Assembly: GCA_013397435.1 (NCBI GenBank)
Contig: VZRG01001585.1
Span: forward strand, 1-64,000
Direction of reading: 5' to 3'
Origin: Erythrocercus mccallii
Taxonomy: Eukaryota > Chordata > Aves > Passeriformes > Dicruridae
DNA length: 64,000 bases
Part shown: one piece after another, positions 24,791 through 37,700 of the stretch
Numbering within the stretch: the first letter of the stretch is position 1
Layout of the letters: each line of letters starts with the position of its first letter
Position numbers and translations under genes: made by a program
Notes under the pieces: model-generated
Seen by the model: only the letters and a program-made list of their open reading frames with translations
What the model was told of the DNA's origin: nothing
The model's database searches: none

Positions 24791-24795
24791 GTCAC

Positions 24796-25112
24796 NNNNN
24801 NNNNNNNNNNNNNNNNNNNNNNNNNNNNNNNNNNNNNNNNNNNNNNNNNNNNNNNNNNNNNNNNNNNNNNNNNNNNNNNNNNNNNNNNNNNNNNNNNNNN
24901 NNNNNNNNNNNNNNNNNNNNNNNNNNNNNNNNNNNNNNNNNNNNNNNNNNNNNNNNNNNNNNNNNNNNNNNNNNNNNNNNNNNNNNNNNNNNNNNNNNNN
25001 NNNNNNNNNNNNNNNNNNNNNNNNNNNNNNNNNNNNNNNNNNNNNNNNNNNNNNNNNNNNNNNNNNNNNNNNNNNNNNNNNNNNNNNNNNNNNNNNNNNN
25101 NNNNNNNNNNNN
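24796..25112. other. Assembly gap, 317 N
   Basis: Unknown bases only. The gap lies inside the CpG island and probably hides the transcription start and 5' part of exon 1. Any open frame drawn across it is meaningless. Confidence 1.
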
Positions 25113-25207
25113 ACGGCGGGCGGACCGCGGGCAGCGAGCCCTCCGCCCCGGCAGGAACGGCGGGCGGACCGCGGGCAGCGAGCCCTCCGCCCCGGCAGGA
25201 ACGGCGG
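25113..25207. repeat. 44-bp tandem duplication in exon 1
   Basis: Two identical 44-bp copies (25,113-25,156 and 25,157-25,200) begin ACGGCGGGCGGACCGCGGGC. They are followed by the first bases of a third copy (ACGGCGG) that runs into the splice donor. The array starts exactly at the gap edge, so more copies may be hidden, or the copy number may be an assembly effect. Confidence 0.95.
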
Positions 25208-25217
25208 CCGCGCTGCG
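25113..25217 (+). other. DAAM1: DAAM1 exon 1 (non-coding 5' UTR), 3' part
   Basis: This is the part of the first exon visible after the gap. It ends at 25,217 where CTGCG is followed by GTGAGT (25,218-25,223), a strong donor. The sequence is almost pure G+C with no ATG, as expected of a 5' UTR leader. Almost all of it is a tandem duplication of a 44-bp unit. The link to exon 2 is inferred from orientation, the island context and known DAAM1 structure; no spliced transcript is available here. The 5' end is unknown. Confidence 0.7.
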
Positions 25218-25485
25218 GTGAGTCCTCCGAGCCCCTCGGCGCTCCTCCCCTTTCGCTTTGGGGGGCTTTTGGCGGAGCGTGTTGCCCTTCTCTCGTACGC
25301 CGCGGCCGTGCTGGGGAGGGGTTCGGGAGCGCCGGCAGCGGGGCGGGGGCCGGGGCTTTTCTGCCTTTTCCCCGCCGTGTGAGAGAGGCGAGCCCGCGTC
25401 CCATCCCGCCCCGGGCGCTGCGTGGAGCTGTTGCCCCGGGGGGAGCGCCGGAGCCCCGCGGTGCCCGCCCCGCTGCCGGCGCCCT

Positions 25486-25542
25486 GGAGCATGGCGTGTC
25501 CCCCGGAGCATGGCGTGTCCCCCGGAGCATGGCGTGTCCCCC
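25486..25542. repeat. Three tandem copies of a 19-bp unit
   Basis: The unit GGAGCATGGCGTGTCCCCC is repeated exactly three times (25,486; 25,505; 25,524), followed by a decayed partial copy to about 25,560. Each copy contains an ATG. It lies in the CpG island about 270 bp downstream of the exon 1 donor. Confidence 0.97.
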
Positions 25543-25760
25543 GGCCCCCGGCGTGTCCCGGGCGGTGCCCAGCCCCGTGGGCGCCGGGCAGGGGGCGCCC
25601 ACGCGGGGGCGTGGGATGCGGGATGCTGCTGCTGCGCTGCCTTCTCCATGGCAACGCCTCCGGAGGCTGCTGCAGCCCCGGCACCGGCTGGCACGGCGGC
25701 TCCCACCCCTGCGGCGACTCCCACACCACCGATGTTACCCCCCTGATGGGGCTCCCGCGG

Positions 25761-28650
25761 GCTTTAGGGGGTCTCAGCCCCCTGAGTGCCTCCCCATAGG
25801 CACAGCAGTTTGGGGCTCCTCCATCGTCCGTGTGTGCCAAGCCTCTGGTGCCGGTGTCACACATTTTGCTGCAGGCGTGCTCTGGTCCAGCCGATGCTTT
25901 GATGTGGGAGCTGGGGTGGGAATAGGATTTTGGCATGTGCCGGTGTTGGGCTATGGCATGGCTACAAGCAGGTGTGTGGCTCAGGCACCAGGTGGGAAGG
26001 TCGGGTCTGTCACTGGCTGCACCTGCCCAAAAATTCTGGGAGGGAGGATTCCGGTCAGGGGTCTACCTGGAGGAGGGACAATGCCCTTGCTGCATGGAGC
26101 CTTGAGGCTCCATAGCACCCACTGCTATTGGTGTGCCATGGCTGTGGTCAGATTCTGGTCTTCTGCTTGGCATGAAACCTTCACTATGAACAGTGGGGCT
26201 TCATCCCTGGGGTCTGCAGTGCTCATGGCTTTCACACCATGCTGCCTCTTGCTTGGTGCTGGTGTGGAACAGTCTCTCTGCATCTTTAAGTGATCAAGGT
26301 TAATTTAAGACAAAGACGGATGATAATGTGCGTCCTGACAAAAGCCACGTGAACCGACAGGGCTGTGCTGCCAAACTGGGGGCGAGGGGCTCCCCATGGA
26401 AGTCGGAGCCAGGTGCAAGATCACGGGGTGCAGCCAAGTCCCCTTTTCCAAGTGCTGGGGAGAGGGCAGCCCATGGCACAGGCTGTCCTGGTAGTTTTGA
26501 CCAGGCTGAGCACTGCAGATGCCCGGCATTGTACAGCCAGCCAGCTTCTCCCGGCAGCACGGAGAGGGAGAAGCCAGCGGTTTCCTTTTTTTTCCCTCTC
26601 TAGAGGTTGATTCTGATACTGCGTACAAAATCAGGTGCTGGTGTGTATTAATGCCTCAGTGGTGAGCCGTGGTGCAACCTTGTTCTCCTCCCTTGCCAAA
26701 AACAATGTATTCCAAAGCTGTCTGCATTCCCTGCCTGCCCCTCTTTGAGTCCCATTAGGAGTAGATGGGTCCTGCAGCATCTGGACCTTTTTCCACGAGC
26801 ACTGGAGTTTGTTTTGGCATGCATTTCCCCTTAAAAACCCCGCGGGTCAGACTTCCACCTTGCTGTTCCTCGATTAATGAGTGACTCGCCCTGCTCTCCC
26901 CATGGCCATATGCCGGGACCTGCCCCTGCTCTGTCAGGAGCAGGAAGCAAAAGCCAAAGTCCACGATCTCCGACCGCCCAGCGTTGTGTGACACCGGGAC
27001 AGGAGGAAGCAGTGACGCTTCCTGGCTCTGGCCAGCGCTCAGCTGGTGCGTGGCTCTGCCGGTGGTGCCCTGACATGGCCCTGGGATTTTTGGGTCCAGC
27101 CAGCCAGGCGTGCACCCTGCTCTGTGTACTGGCCTCTGCCCCGGGGAGGCAAACAGGATGGGTGAGGTGTAAAAGCAGCGCTGAATCTGCTCCCCTGGGC
27201 TTGAAACGGAGTCAAACCGGTCTTGACCTGAGCTGGCTCCTTATCTGACCCTTTGTTTGTGGCAGGGGTGCAGGAGGGAGCAGGAAAGGGACAGCCATGG
27301 CGGGCTGGCTCCTCCGGTGAGGACAGGCAAGACCTGGGGACAGCCGGTCTAACTGGATCGTGTTTATCTCCCTTTGCTTCTGTGCTTTGTTTTGGTTCCT
27401 TCCTCCTCTTTTCCCGCGCTGTCATGTCACAGCTGAGGAACCCAATGCAGTGAGGACATGGAGCTATTGGGCAGCTGGGCTTCCCACAAATTCTGTTTGT
27501 CAGCCAGCCAGAAGCGTGGCTCCTCTCACTCCATCTTCCTGCTTTGAAGTTGCCATGCACTGACCATCCCTGCTGAGTCCATCCCTAAAGGCCTTTGGCT
27601 GATGCACTTGGAGCAGCCCACCACGTGCCCAGGCTGCAAACATACCTGGTGCATTTATAACCTGAACTGGTTGCATGGGGATCCTGACAGATGCACCACC
27701 CAGAGCCGGTGGTCTTCTGCCCATCCTCCTCCTGCACTGACACCCACTGAGCTGGTCCTACACAGCCACTTTTATCTCTGAAGTATTAATAAGTGAAGCC
27801 TGCCTATTTCTGTGAGGCTTTTTAAGAAGCTGGCGGGGCTGCCTTGGAGGCTTGCTCGGCACTGCAACTATTCAGAGCTTTTTTTTCGCGTGTGCTCTAG
27901 CAGTCGATAAGCCAGGGCATCCAGCTGTCAGATTTGGAGATTGCCAAAGCCTGCTCAACGACATTTCTGCAGGCTTCGCTCACAAATGAGGATTTTGTTG
28001 GACGCTTTGGTTTCTGACTTGATGCTGGTAATTAAATATCTTAACTTGGCTTCAGAAAGCTGCCACTGCTGTGGAGTGACTGGTGAGGCCATGTGAAGCA
28101 GGATGTGCTTGTTCTGCTGGAATTGAGTGTGACCTAACTGTGATTCTTCAACCTGCAATTTATTTTCTTATAAAAATATACTTTTTTAATATAAGTAAAA
28201 CCCTTTTAAAGGGGAAGAAAAACGTTGTGTTTTACTGCTGTGCTGTTAAGCTTGCATGGACCTGCTGGGACAGCTGTTTATTTGCAAGCTGTGGCAGCCG
28301 AATGCCATAAAATTCAAATCATATCCACATTGATTTTTTTCCCCCCTCTCTCTTTTAAGATAATCATATATGTACTTTTCACTCATGCAACCCAACAGAT
28401 GAATGCTGAAAAAAACCGACCTGATCTGAGCAAAGGGCTGTAAATTGGGGCAGAAATGCTGAATGCCTGATCCTGACTTGTTTGTTGGTTAATTTAGATG
28501 CTAAGTCACATAGATTTACTCGCTCTATGTGCTTACCATACTAGGGGATGAGAGAAACAGCTAGTTAAGGGTTGGAAAGTCACTAAATATTCCAGCAGAA
28601 GCTCTTCTGAGTATTGCATTAGTTCCCTCACCCTTCATGGCATATTCTTT
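25761..28650. other. Intron 1 segment after the CpG island
   Basis: No repeat family, RNA gene or exon was recognised. It is moderately GC-rich at first, becoming AT-rich near 28,140-28,400. The longest open frames overlap on both strands and have no recognisable domain. Confidence 0.5.
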
Positions 28651-28736
28651 GTGCAACCTAAACTAGAGGAAGGGGGTTGGAACTCGATGGTCTTTAAGGT
28701 CCATTCCAACCCAAACCATTCAGTGATTCTATGATT
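28651..28736 (+). mobile_element. Short CR1 LINE 3' end
   Basis: 'Gtgcaacctaaactagagga' then 'gggggttggaactcgatgg', 'tctttaaggtccattccaac' and 'ccaaaccattcagtgattct' match the last 90 bp of sense CR1, ending with degenerate terminal repeats. Confidence 0.88.
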
Positions 28737-31700
28737 TCCAACTTCCTATTTAATGCAAAAAGTAGACGCTCCACAGCCCCTTGCCAGATACATGTTGTAA
28801 TTTGCTGTTTGCCTTTGATTCTTCTTTCCTTTCTTCCTTAATTGGGAGAAAAGCTGTGCTGCTGCCTGCTTACCCTCCTGCCCTATCAGGAGACCATTTG
28901 CACTTGGTGTCTTCTGTCCTTGTGGCATGTCATAGCACTCTGGAATACACCGAGGAACCAGGAGTTCTGGGGTAGCACAGAAAATCTCAGCTCAGTGAGT
29001 CATAAAGCTTTCAGATCTTTGTGGCCACTGAGAAGAAAACCAGAGTAGATGGAAATGAGAGAAGCGGCCTTGGCACACCATGAGGACGTGGTTAGTTGAC
29101 TGAAGAGTTTCAGGATCTGAGCTGACAGTGCTTTGTTTTGTGATTGGTGTGGCCTGAACACCAGCCACCTGAGTTATAGCAAATTAACCAAATTAACGCC
29201 TGAAGTTGTCTGAACATCTGGCCTGTGTTTTCCTCATGGTGGGGTTGGGTGGGGTCATTCCCAAGGCCATCTGTCCTATGCTGAGCCCAGGTCTGGAGCA
29301 ACCTCTGTGCCCTCACGTGAGTCTCTGATTACCCCATCATGTTCGTGCCCCCTCCTGTGTTCACCTCCAGCCTTTTGGGGGCAGTTTATTGTAAATGCAT
29401 TAAATGGAGCACCTGGGTGAGGGGGTTGCTCATGGTCCCTTCCTGAGTCAGCCAAACTGGATGGGGTGGCCCAGCCTAGAGACACTCACTGGTGAGTCAG
29501 TGTGACTGTGACTCAGAAAGTTGCTCGATGTTCTACTCCTCATGACTGAGTTACCTTGAGAAACTGCGTTCAAAACATTGCCTTGACCCACTGGGAGGGC
29601 GGTGTTGGACAGGCATGTTCTTACCCACCAGCTCATCATGCCAGTGCTGCGGGGTGCTAATGCTGGTTGCTCTCCAAACCTCTTCTCTTCCTGCAGCACG
29701 TGCCACTTGCTTCGCTGCTGCTTGGATTTTTATTTTTTTTGTGTTTGGAGCTCACTTACAGACACGGAGGAAGCGCAGCAGCTCGATGTGTTTCTGGCTG
29801 GAGACATCCTCTCTTTCCCAACCCAGAGAGCTCCCGAGAGCAGGGCCTGGCGGATGATTGAAGGGTTATTTGCCCTGCCAGACAAGTGGCTTCATGTTTC
29901 CCTTCTGCATTCCTGGGGCTGAGCTCTGCATAGCGATGTGCTTTCAGCTACGTGCTGCTTACCTGAATCATGTCTCTCCCCCGTGCGCGCAGCTTGTGTG
30001 GAAGTTGGGGCTCTCCCTGTCCAGGCTGCTCTGTCCCTGTGCTTTTATGAGAAGGTCATGAAATGAGGTGTGGAGGGTGTGGTGGAGGCTCACAGGAGTG
30101 TCCTGCTCTGTCTGCCGCGGTGCTGTGCCTGCTTTTACCGCACCTCCTCAAGGAATGGTTTTCGGAAGCTGAACCCGGTGACCCAATTACCGACCTCTGG
30201 GTTTGGACTGCTGCCAGGAATTCTGCACTGAGGCTCCTCATCCCCTTTCGTGCAGGCCCTGGGTGGAAAGCAGCCATGCCAAAGCTCTGAACAGCTTGGC
30301 AACAGCCAGAGATCGGTGAGATAAAGCGAGGGGAAGGACCCAGTTAATCCACCTGAGCTGTGCCCATCCCTAGGAGAGCAGAGGAGAACACACTGGGATC
30401 TCCTGGTGTTCCTGGCTCCCTGCTGCTTTCTCATGGGGCTTTCATCCTGTTTCCCGTGGCGATGGGCTGGGCTGCTGGCAGATCCAGCCCTGGGGCAGTA
30501 TGGCAGGAGGAAGCAATTCAAAATTGTGCCATTCAGAGGCAGGCTCTGGGGGGTGGTGTGTGAAACACCAGCAGCTGGGCTGCGTACCAATATGCAAAAC
30601 GCAGCTATGGAGCTTGGCAGCTTCTGGGGAAGGCTCTGCAGGGTGTTGGTTCCTGCGATGCTTTGCAGGAGTGAGGATCAGCTTGCCTCCCCTTCTAGCG
30701 AGCAGGGCATCCTTAGAGGTTCTAGGGTCGAGCGTTTGAGGGCAGACTGTCAGCAAACAGGAATGTTCTCACACTGGGTTTGGGCAGGAACACAGCTGTC
30801 TGTAGGCTGAGGCTGCAGGACAGGGGAGCTGAGGCTGTGCTCTGCACCTGGGCGCCAGCTTTGCACCGCTTGGGCTGGGAGGAGAGGACAGCACTTGTCA
30901 TTAAAATAAAGAAAAACCACTGGAGTATGAAAATGGGAAATGCAGAGGGGCATTGTTCAGGGGTGGGATCTGTAGCCACTCAGGTCTGAGGTGTGAGAGA
31001 GTGCAGTGTGTTACAGGGGGATGTGGAAAGGTGTTTTATGTTGCTCAGGTGATTTTTTTAGCATCTTGGTGCCTGTTACAGGCAAACTCTGTTGCCAGGC
31101 TTTCCTTCCAGCTTCAGCAGGGAGGAGAAAGAGGATTGAGGAACAGTCCAGAGACAATTTCCTCCACTCCAAACAAGCAAGATTAATCGTTTGCTCTGGC
31201 ATGGCCATGGGGTCAGTGCAGGGAGATGTTTTCTGGCTCAGATGGTTGTGTGAAATAGAGTTCAGTCCGTGGTGGGTCTGCCCTGCTGCTACTCCTGAGT
31301 GTTTCTTTTGTCCAGACCTTTCTGAGGCGGCTCTCTGGAGCTGCACATCCATCTGACTTTCACAGCCACGAGGTGTGCGTGTGTTTTTTTTTTTTCTGAG
31401 TGCTTCTTCTTTGCTTGGCCTCAGCATCAACTTAATGAACAGTGCTTAGAGGAGCTGTGAACTCATGTCCCGTCCTGGAGAGTGTGTCAGCTGTGCTCCG
31501 GTGCAGCTGTTTCCTTCAAGGATGCTTGTGTGGATGGAAGCAACTGTAAACCTGTTTGTGTAAAGCTTTCCTTGCCGTGACTCCAGTCATCTTTTATGTT
31601 CCTGTTGTTCCATGCTGCTGCTGCTGCTCCTGGAAACCGCAGCACCTTCTTGCCAGAGCTGAGGGTGGGGGAGATGTGTCAGGGAAGGTGGATACCCTTG

Positions 31701-34700
31701 TCGTGCCTGGCTTCCACAGGAATTGCATGCAAAGGACGCTTCATTGGCTGAGGATTCCTTCCCTCTGCCCCCGAGGCACCAGGAGTGTCTTGGCTTGTGT
31801 GCCCAGCACAGGGAAGAGAGGCCGCTCTGTGCCTTGATATCAGGGTAAGCCTTTAGGGTGCCTGGTGTTTTTCAGCTGCCCTGTCTGGCTTGGCACCACT
31901 CTCCTTGCGTATCCCGTGCATCGCTTGCAGCTGCCGTGCCTCTGCAGAGGGACACTCGCCCAGCTTGCTCATGGACAGCCTGGTGTTGGATCTCATCCTG
32001 CAACACAGGAAAAAAAGCAGCCCCACGGTGCTGCCTCCTTGGGTTTTCATCTTCCATCAAGTCCTGTGACAAGTGCAGGGCTCCTGTCTCGAACTCCATG
32101 TAGGAGACAGCAGGGTTAAGGCTGTTGGAGCTCTGGTGTTGTTTTGTGGTGCCGGGTGAGCGTGAGGCAGGAGAAAAGCTGAACTTGCATTTCTGTTCCT
32201 GGTAAGTCGTGCCAAGGACTGTTTGAACAGTGCTAATCCCAGGTGTCTCTGGAGCAACCTTGTTTACAGTGCCAGCGCTTCAGATGGGTGTTCTGACAGA
32301 AACTTTACGCAAGCCATTTGCTTACCAAAGCTCTCTGGGTCTGGGAGATTGATTTTCAGACCTCAGTGTGCCATCTCCTTGTCCCAGTGTTTTGGAAACA
32401 CCCTGCAAAGAGACTGGAACCTTTTTGGGGATCACTCGGTTCCGTTTATAACCTCCATCTGTTTTTCCATGGGAAGTGCTGCTGGCAAATTGCATGTGAA
32501 ATAGCTGGTGGCTCTGGAGCCATAAGAAATCCCTGCCCATTACATGGAGTAAAAAGATGTTGAGGAAAATTTTTGGAGCATGCTAAATATTGTAATCCCT
32601 ACAGTCAGTCTGCTTTTGGGGCTGGAATTGAGCCTTTGTACTCATCTTTTTTTTTTTCTTTTACTTTTGTATTAACTCTTGCTCTTCCACTTACCGGGTT
32701 CAGCAAAATTTGTCAGTTTTTAATTGATGCAGTGGTGGTCATAGTTGAGTTCAAACTGCAGTGATGTGTGACAAGCTGTGATTTGGGTTACCTAGTCATG
32801 AAATTGTGCTGCTCCCTTAGCTGGCACACTAGGACTTACCTTACATCCAGGCTTTTCAAGCCATTCTGTAGCGTGACAGCTTTCATCCTGAGAAAAAGAG
32901 AGTAAAGAGGGACTTTAGCCTCAAAATTCTCTGAACTGATTTCCAAAGGATTGCTTGTAGTTGCATCACAGGAAGCTTTGTTGGTTTTGCTCTGGGGATG
33001 AGGCTGAACTAGGTGAGAGACGTGTGAGACAGTGGTGATGATGTGTCTCGCAGCTGTAGCTCAGTTGCCTCATGTTCATGTTTTTATTTTACCTTTGCCT
33101 TGTGGTTTCGACTGTGTTTTTCATTTTGCTGAAAGTCAGATTGAGACTGTGTCTTTGGGGTCTGGCATCCCCAGTATGCCAGGAGATGTGGGATAATTAA
33201 GGAGGGACCCGTCCCTGGGGATATCAAGACCTGAGCTCCAGCTGTGGTAATGGGCTGTTACAGTGTGTTCTGAAATGTATGCCCTTACTCTGGGAAACTG
33301 ACTCCAGGCAACACGGAGTGGGGGCAAAAAGACCTATGAAAAATGGGTGCTCATTTTTCCAGGGAGGAAAAAAGCCAAGGGAAACAAATCCAACAGTCAC
33401 CTTGTCAGATATGTCACGGGAATGTCCTTATCCAGCCCCTGGATTGGACTCAGTGCTGCTAATTACAGCTTTTCTCGCTGCTGAAAGGAAAATTTTGAAT
33501 CTGTTCACCCTGGGTTTCCCACAGCAGCATTTTGGAACAGCACCAACCCCATATCTCCATGCCTGGAAGCTCTTGTCCAACGCCAGAGACTGGGCTGCTG
33601 TTTGCACCAAGCCTTGGATTTGTGAGCACCCATTGTGGCTGAAGGTCTTGGAAAAACACCTCTCTGTCTCTCTGCACTATTCTGAACTTGCCTGCTGCAA
33701 AAGGCCCTGCAAAGGTGCTCTGGAGCTCAAGGGATGTTGCTGTAAAGGTCCCAAGCACAGGACTGCCGTCCTTTCTGGCGCTAGCCTTGGTTTTGGCTCT
33801 GTCCTGCCCAAGGATCTGCAGCTCAGCTCTCCCTTGGGTGCAGTGCTTCCCGCCTAGCAGAACTGGCTGGCTTTCAGGAAAATAAACAGGCCTTCTCTGC
33901 TGGAGCTGGGACTCCTGGGCTGCTGCATGAGGGGAGAAGGTTGGAACCAAATGACCCTTTCATCACCTGTGCTGCCACTGCAGGTGCTCTGGAGCTGGGC
34001 TGTGTCTGATTTATAACATGCTGCATTCCCAGGACAGCTTTGTGTTCTTGTTTCTAAATTCTCCTGTAGCTCCAGTAGGGGAAACCAACCCTAACCTTTC
34101 CATTTTGCTCGTGGCTGTGTTTCTGTTGGGGGTCCAGCATTACGGAAGCCTGTGGGATGCTGCTGGTGGGGCTGTGGTGTTGTGAGCCCATGGCACTCAC
34201 CTGGGCAGAGCAGCAGGGCAGGCTCTTATCTGAGCTTGTGGGATACTCAGTGCTTTCCCAGCACCAGCTCCAGGTCATGCAGTGCCCAGCAGAGATGGGT
34301 GTTCACAGCTAGCCAGTGCTGGTCTAACCCCAAGCTTATTAAAAGCCCACAGGACCGTGTCTTCCCCTTCCTCCTCCTGCTTCCTTCCCCCTCCCTTGGC
34401 TTTTCAACACCAGGTTTTGAATAAATCATCTAGGATGTGATCACACAGGAAATTTGCAAATTTATTTATTTTTTTTTTTGCAGCCAAGTTCGGAAGTGAA
34501 TTCAGCTCTCCAGGGTTTCAGTCCTGTGCTTTTTAATCACGAGGTTCCCCATCCTTTCTACTCTGTCACTTGTGACATGACGTCTCCTTGGCCGTGTAAG
34601 CTTTTCCCCTGCTTCTGCCTGCCCACAGAAACAATAGCTGCTGGAAATGCTCTTCAGGAATGGCTGGGGATTGCCTGTGGAAAATGCAGATTTAATCTAT

Positions 34701-37700
34701 GTTAGGTCTTTTTGTCGTTATTTTGTTTACCGCTCGGTTATCCTTTTCCTTCAGAGAAAAGCAAAGCCCTTGTCCTTGCAGCAGAATTCACCACTGCTGA
34801 TGTGTTCCTTGCTGGAAGTAACACACTCAAAATCCTGCATTCCTTTGTGCATCTTTGCTTCATTTTCTTTTTCTTTGTGGGTGGGAGCTTAAGGAGTATA
34901 ATGGGCAGATTAGCAACTGTATTTGTGGAGTAACCCATCTTTGTGCAGGTCTGGCTAGAAACCAATTAAGCTTGTCTTGATCTCTAAATGAGATTTTTGT
35001 CGAACGCCTCACCCAACCGCCTTCTGCATCCATTAATAGCAGGGTGGGATGGAAATAGCTGGACAAGTGAAGATCGCGTGTTGGATAAACAGAGAGGCGT
35101 TGGCTGCGGGGAGGTTCCCGGGATGCGTGCGAGCTGCTGCCTCTTTGTGTGGTTGTTTTGTAGCTCTGCTTCTTGAAACCTGGGATTAGGAGCGTTTGGC
35201 TGCAAGTGTGCAATCCCCTGCGGTAGCAGGTGTGGGGTTGGAGGGAAAAGCTGCTGGATAAAGGGGGAACATCCCATGGACTTCATTCCTGTGCTGGCCC
35301 CCATTCCTGTGATGTCCCTGGGGTGAGAGCAAGGGTGTGTTGGGAGCTTCTTGTGACTCTCAGCTGCAGGTCCCCCAAAGTGCCTGCTCATATCTGTCTG
35401 AACTTAGGTTGCTTTTTAGCCTGGAAAAACCCTGTGACTTTCCAGGGGGACACACGACCTCACCAGACTGGGGGTGTTCGCTGCTGCTGTGATGAAAACC
35501 AGTCCGGGAATGTCGCTTCAGTGCGGCGTTTTTGAAGAGAACCGATTAAGGAAAGATGCCTTTAATAAGCTGTGCCTTCGGGGAACCCTTCTATCTCTGT
35601 CCCAGACACTTTCTGCATCAAGATAAGGTTGCAGAGCAGCTGGATCTGTGCTCTGCTTCGGGAGGTGTAGGAGGGGGAAGGGCACTGGGATTTCTTCTAG
35701 GGTGCAAACATTCATTACGATCACTTTTATTTGTAAGGTAGCTACAGATAAGCCATGCACAGGTGATACCTTCTTCCCTGCATGTCTGGCCTCACTGCTA
35801 TGGGCAAATGACGGCAAGAGTGATCTCAGGGAAAGGAAAACACTGGGTGAACTTGCAGGGTGTAGCTGCTGCAGATGTGCTGTGACGTGCAGCAGACCAC
35901 CCTTCAGCCCCACTTGGTCCTCTCCTAGGGGTGCACAAACTAGCTTTTCCCCGCATGCCTAGAATTTTGCTCTCCATCTCTGCACTCCCTAAATTCCAAA
36001 AACTCCTGGGTTGTTCGTGGAAGTGCTGCTCTTTTTTTCTTCTCTCAGTGTAAAAGTGCCCAGTAAGAGATGTGGGTCTAAAGATATGGAATGCTGTGCT
36101 GAAGGCCATATGCCACATCAAGGAGGTCATGTTGTGGACCTTGAGATCATGGCATGACCAAACCCAGTCACTTTCTGTGCTGGGGAAATCTGGGTCAGTT
36201 TGGGAATCCTGAATCCACAGAGATCTGGATCTGGATGAAGCAAGTGCCTTCCAGGGTTCCATGACAACTGCAAAAGGCTCAGAAAAATCTAAAACTGGGA
36301 TGACTGGAAGATGATTTCAGTGCTTGGGTGGGAGTTATGGCAGGAGGAGCTGGAACAACCTCCAGGACCAGTGCTGTTTTGCTTTTTTGGGATACTCTTG
36401 ACTGAAAGGCTGCTGAGTTTTGATGCCAGTGAGACAGAAAAATACCTGGTGGCAGGGTGTCCCCCCGACTTCATCCTGCTGTCGTGGGGCTGAGGCAGTT
36501 TGGTGCAGTGATCTGATGAGGCATGGCAGCCGTGCCCTGTGGAGATACCATCTCCTGGGAGGAAAATGTAAAAATAACCACGTCTTTGGCTGCGTCTTTG
36601 AGTTGCGTGAGACTGCAGCAAAGGAGGTGGGGGATGAAATTATATCCATGGAAATTAGGCAGGAGAAACGAGCCTTTTCCTGGGAAGCACATCTGAAGAA
36701 AAGGTCCTGAAGACCATGAGGGAAATATCCTCACCCTCCTGTACTGTGCTGGGGTGCAGGGGACACACTGGAGCTGGGCTCTGGGGTGGTTTCAGAGGGT
36801 CCCCCATTGTTCCCTGTCATCTTCTTCCTCTTTACGGGCTGAAGGAGCTGCAGCCCCATATGAGTTCCTGCACCTCATCCCATGCCATGGCTCCAGGGTC
36901 TAGACAAGTGACACAAACCCTTTTGAGAGACTGTGTCCTGCCCAAGGCTATGGAAACCTGTTGGACCCATTCTTCCACCTCTTTGCTTTTCAGAGCTTTT
37001 ATGGAGCAGGTCTGTTCCCCCATGGGGGACCACTAAAGTGTGGAGCTGGGAATAAATCCATGGAGCTGCCATGGATGGCAGAGGGGTGCTCCTGGCGTAA
37101 GCAGGCTTAGCTAATTTAATCTGCGGTGGACACGATCTCCTTTGTCTCCCTGTTGAGCTAAATATACCCTTTGGGTTGTGGTTATGGAGGCTAACTCCCT
37201 TTTTGATTATGGAAAACACAGTGACATGGGATGCAGCTGGCTGCCTCTGGATGGAGCCGGGAGAAGAATGGGATTGGGGCATCCCATGGCTGAGACTCTC
37301 TCCTGCTTACCTGTGTCTGGACCAGGGCCAAAGTGTGGGATGCTCCATGGGCATCTGTGTGGAGGGCTCCAGCTCCAGAGTTTCGTGTGATGCACGTTTT
37401 GGAAGCATGAGGAATTCCAGCATAGCCATAAGCTTTCCACTCTCTGACAGGTTTTAAAGTTTAGTGGCTGAGCTGCACTTACCTGGGCATGGCTGGTGGA
37501 TTCGGGACAGAGAAAAGGTCCCTCTCCATCTTTGCATAACTCTCATAAGCAGCAGTTCCGTATTTCTGGATGCAAAGGAAAATAAAAAAGCTGTTGGTCA
37601 GCTTGAGCAGCATTTGGAAGAAGTTTTAGTCTTGGAAGGCAAAAGGGAAATTAAAGGCCAGTGGTGAAATTCAATGTGTTAATTCCAAAGGTTATTCCAC

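Larger units (their letters stand above)
24460..25760 (+). promoter_or_regulatory. DAAM1: CpG-island promoter of DAAM1
   Basis: GC content and CpG density rise abruptly at about 24,460 and fall again by about 25,760, the pattern of a vertebrate CpG-island promoter. A GC-box-like CCGCCCCCT lies at 24,570-24,578, and no convincing TATA box is visible. The transcription start cannot be placed, because a 317-bp gap sits in the middle, just before the exon 1 donor. Assignment to DAAM1 follows from the strong + strand donor inside the island and the matching acceptor before the first coding exon 37 kb downstream. DAAM1 in other vertebrates also has a non-coding first exon and a long first intron. 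Confidence 0.8.

Noticed and set aside
25648..25746. A 32-residue Ala/Pro/Thr-rich frame with a fair Kozak start in the CpG island
   Set aside because: It lies in intron 1 after the exon 1 donor. Its composition is what GC-rich low-complexity DNA gives by chance, and no splice context or family match supports it.
24685..25936. Long open frames (300-500 residues) across the CpG island and gap on both strands
   Set aside because: They run through unknown bases translated as X and through stop-poor GC-rich DNA. They overlap in several frames and contain no recognisable domain.
33928..33965. 'Ggagaaggttggaaccaaatg' as a CR1 tail
   Set aside because: Too short and missing the adjacent CR1 landmarks; could be chance.
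34455..34500. T-rich run followed by GCAG resembling a splice acceptor
   Set aside because: No conserved coding sequence and no convincing donor follow it, so it is probably a fortuitous acceptor-like motif.
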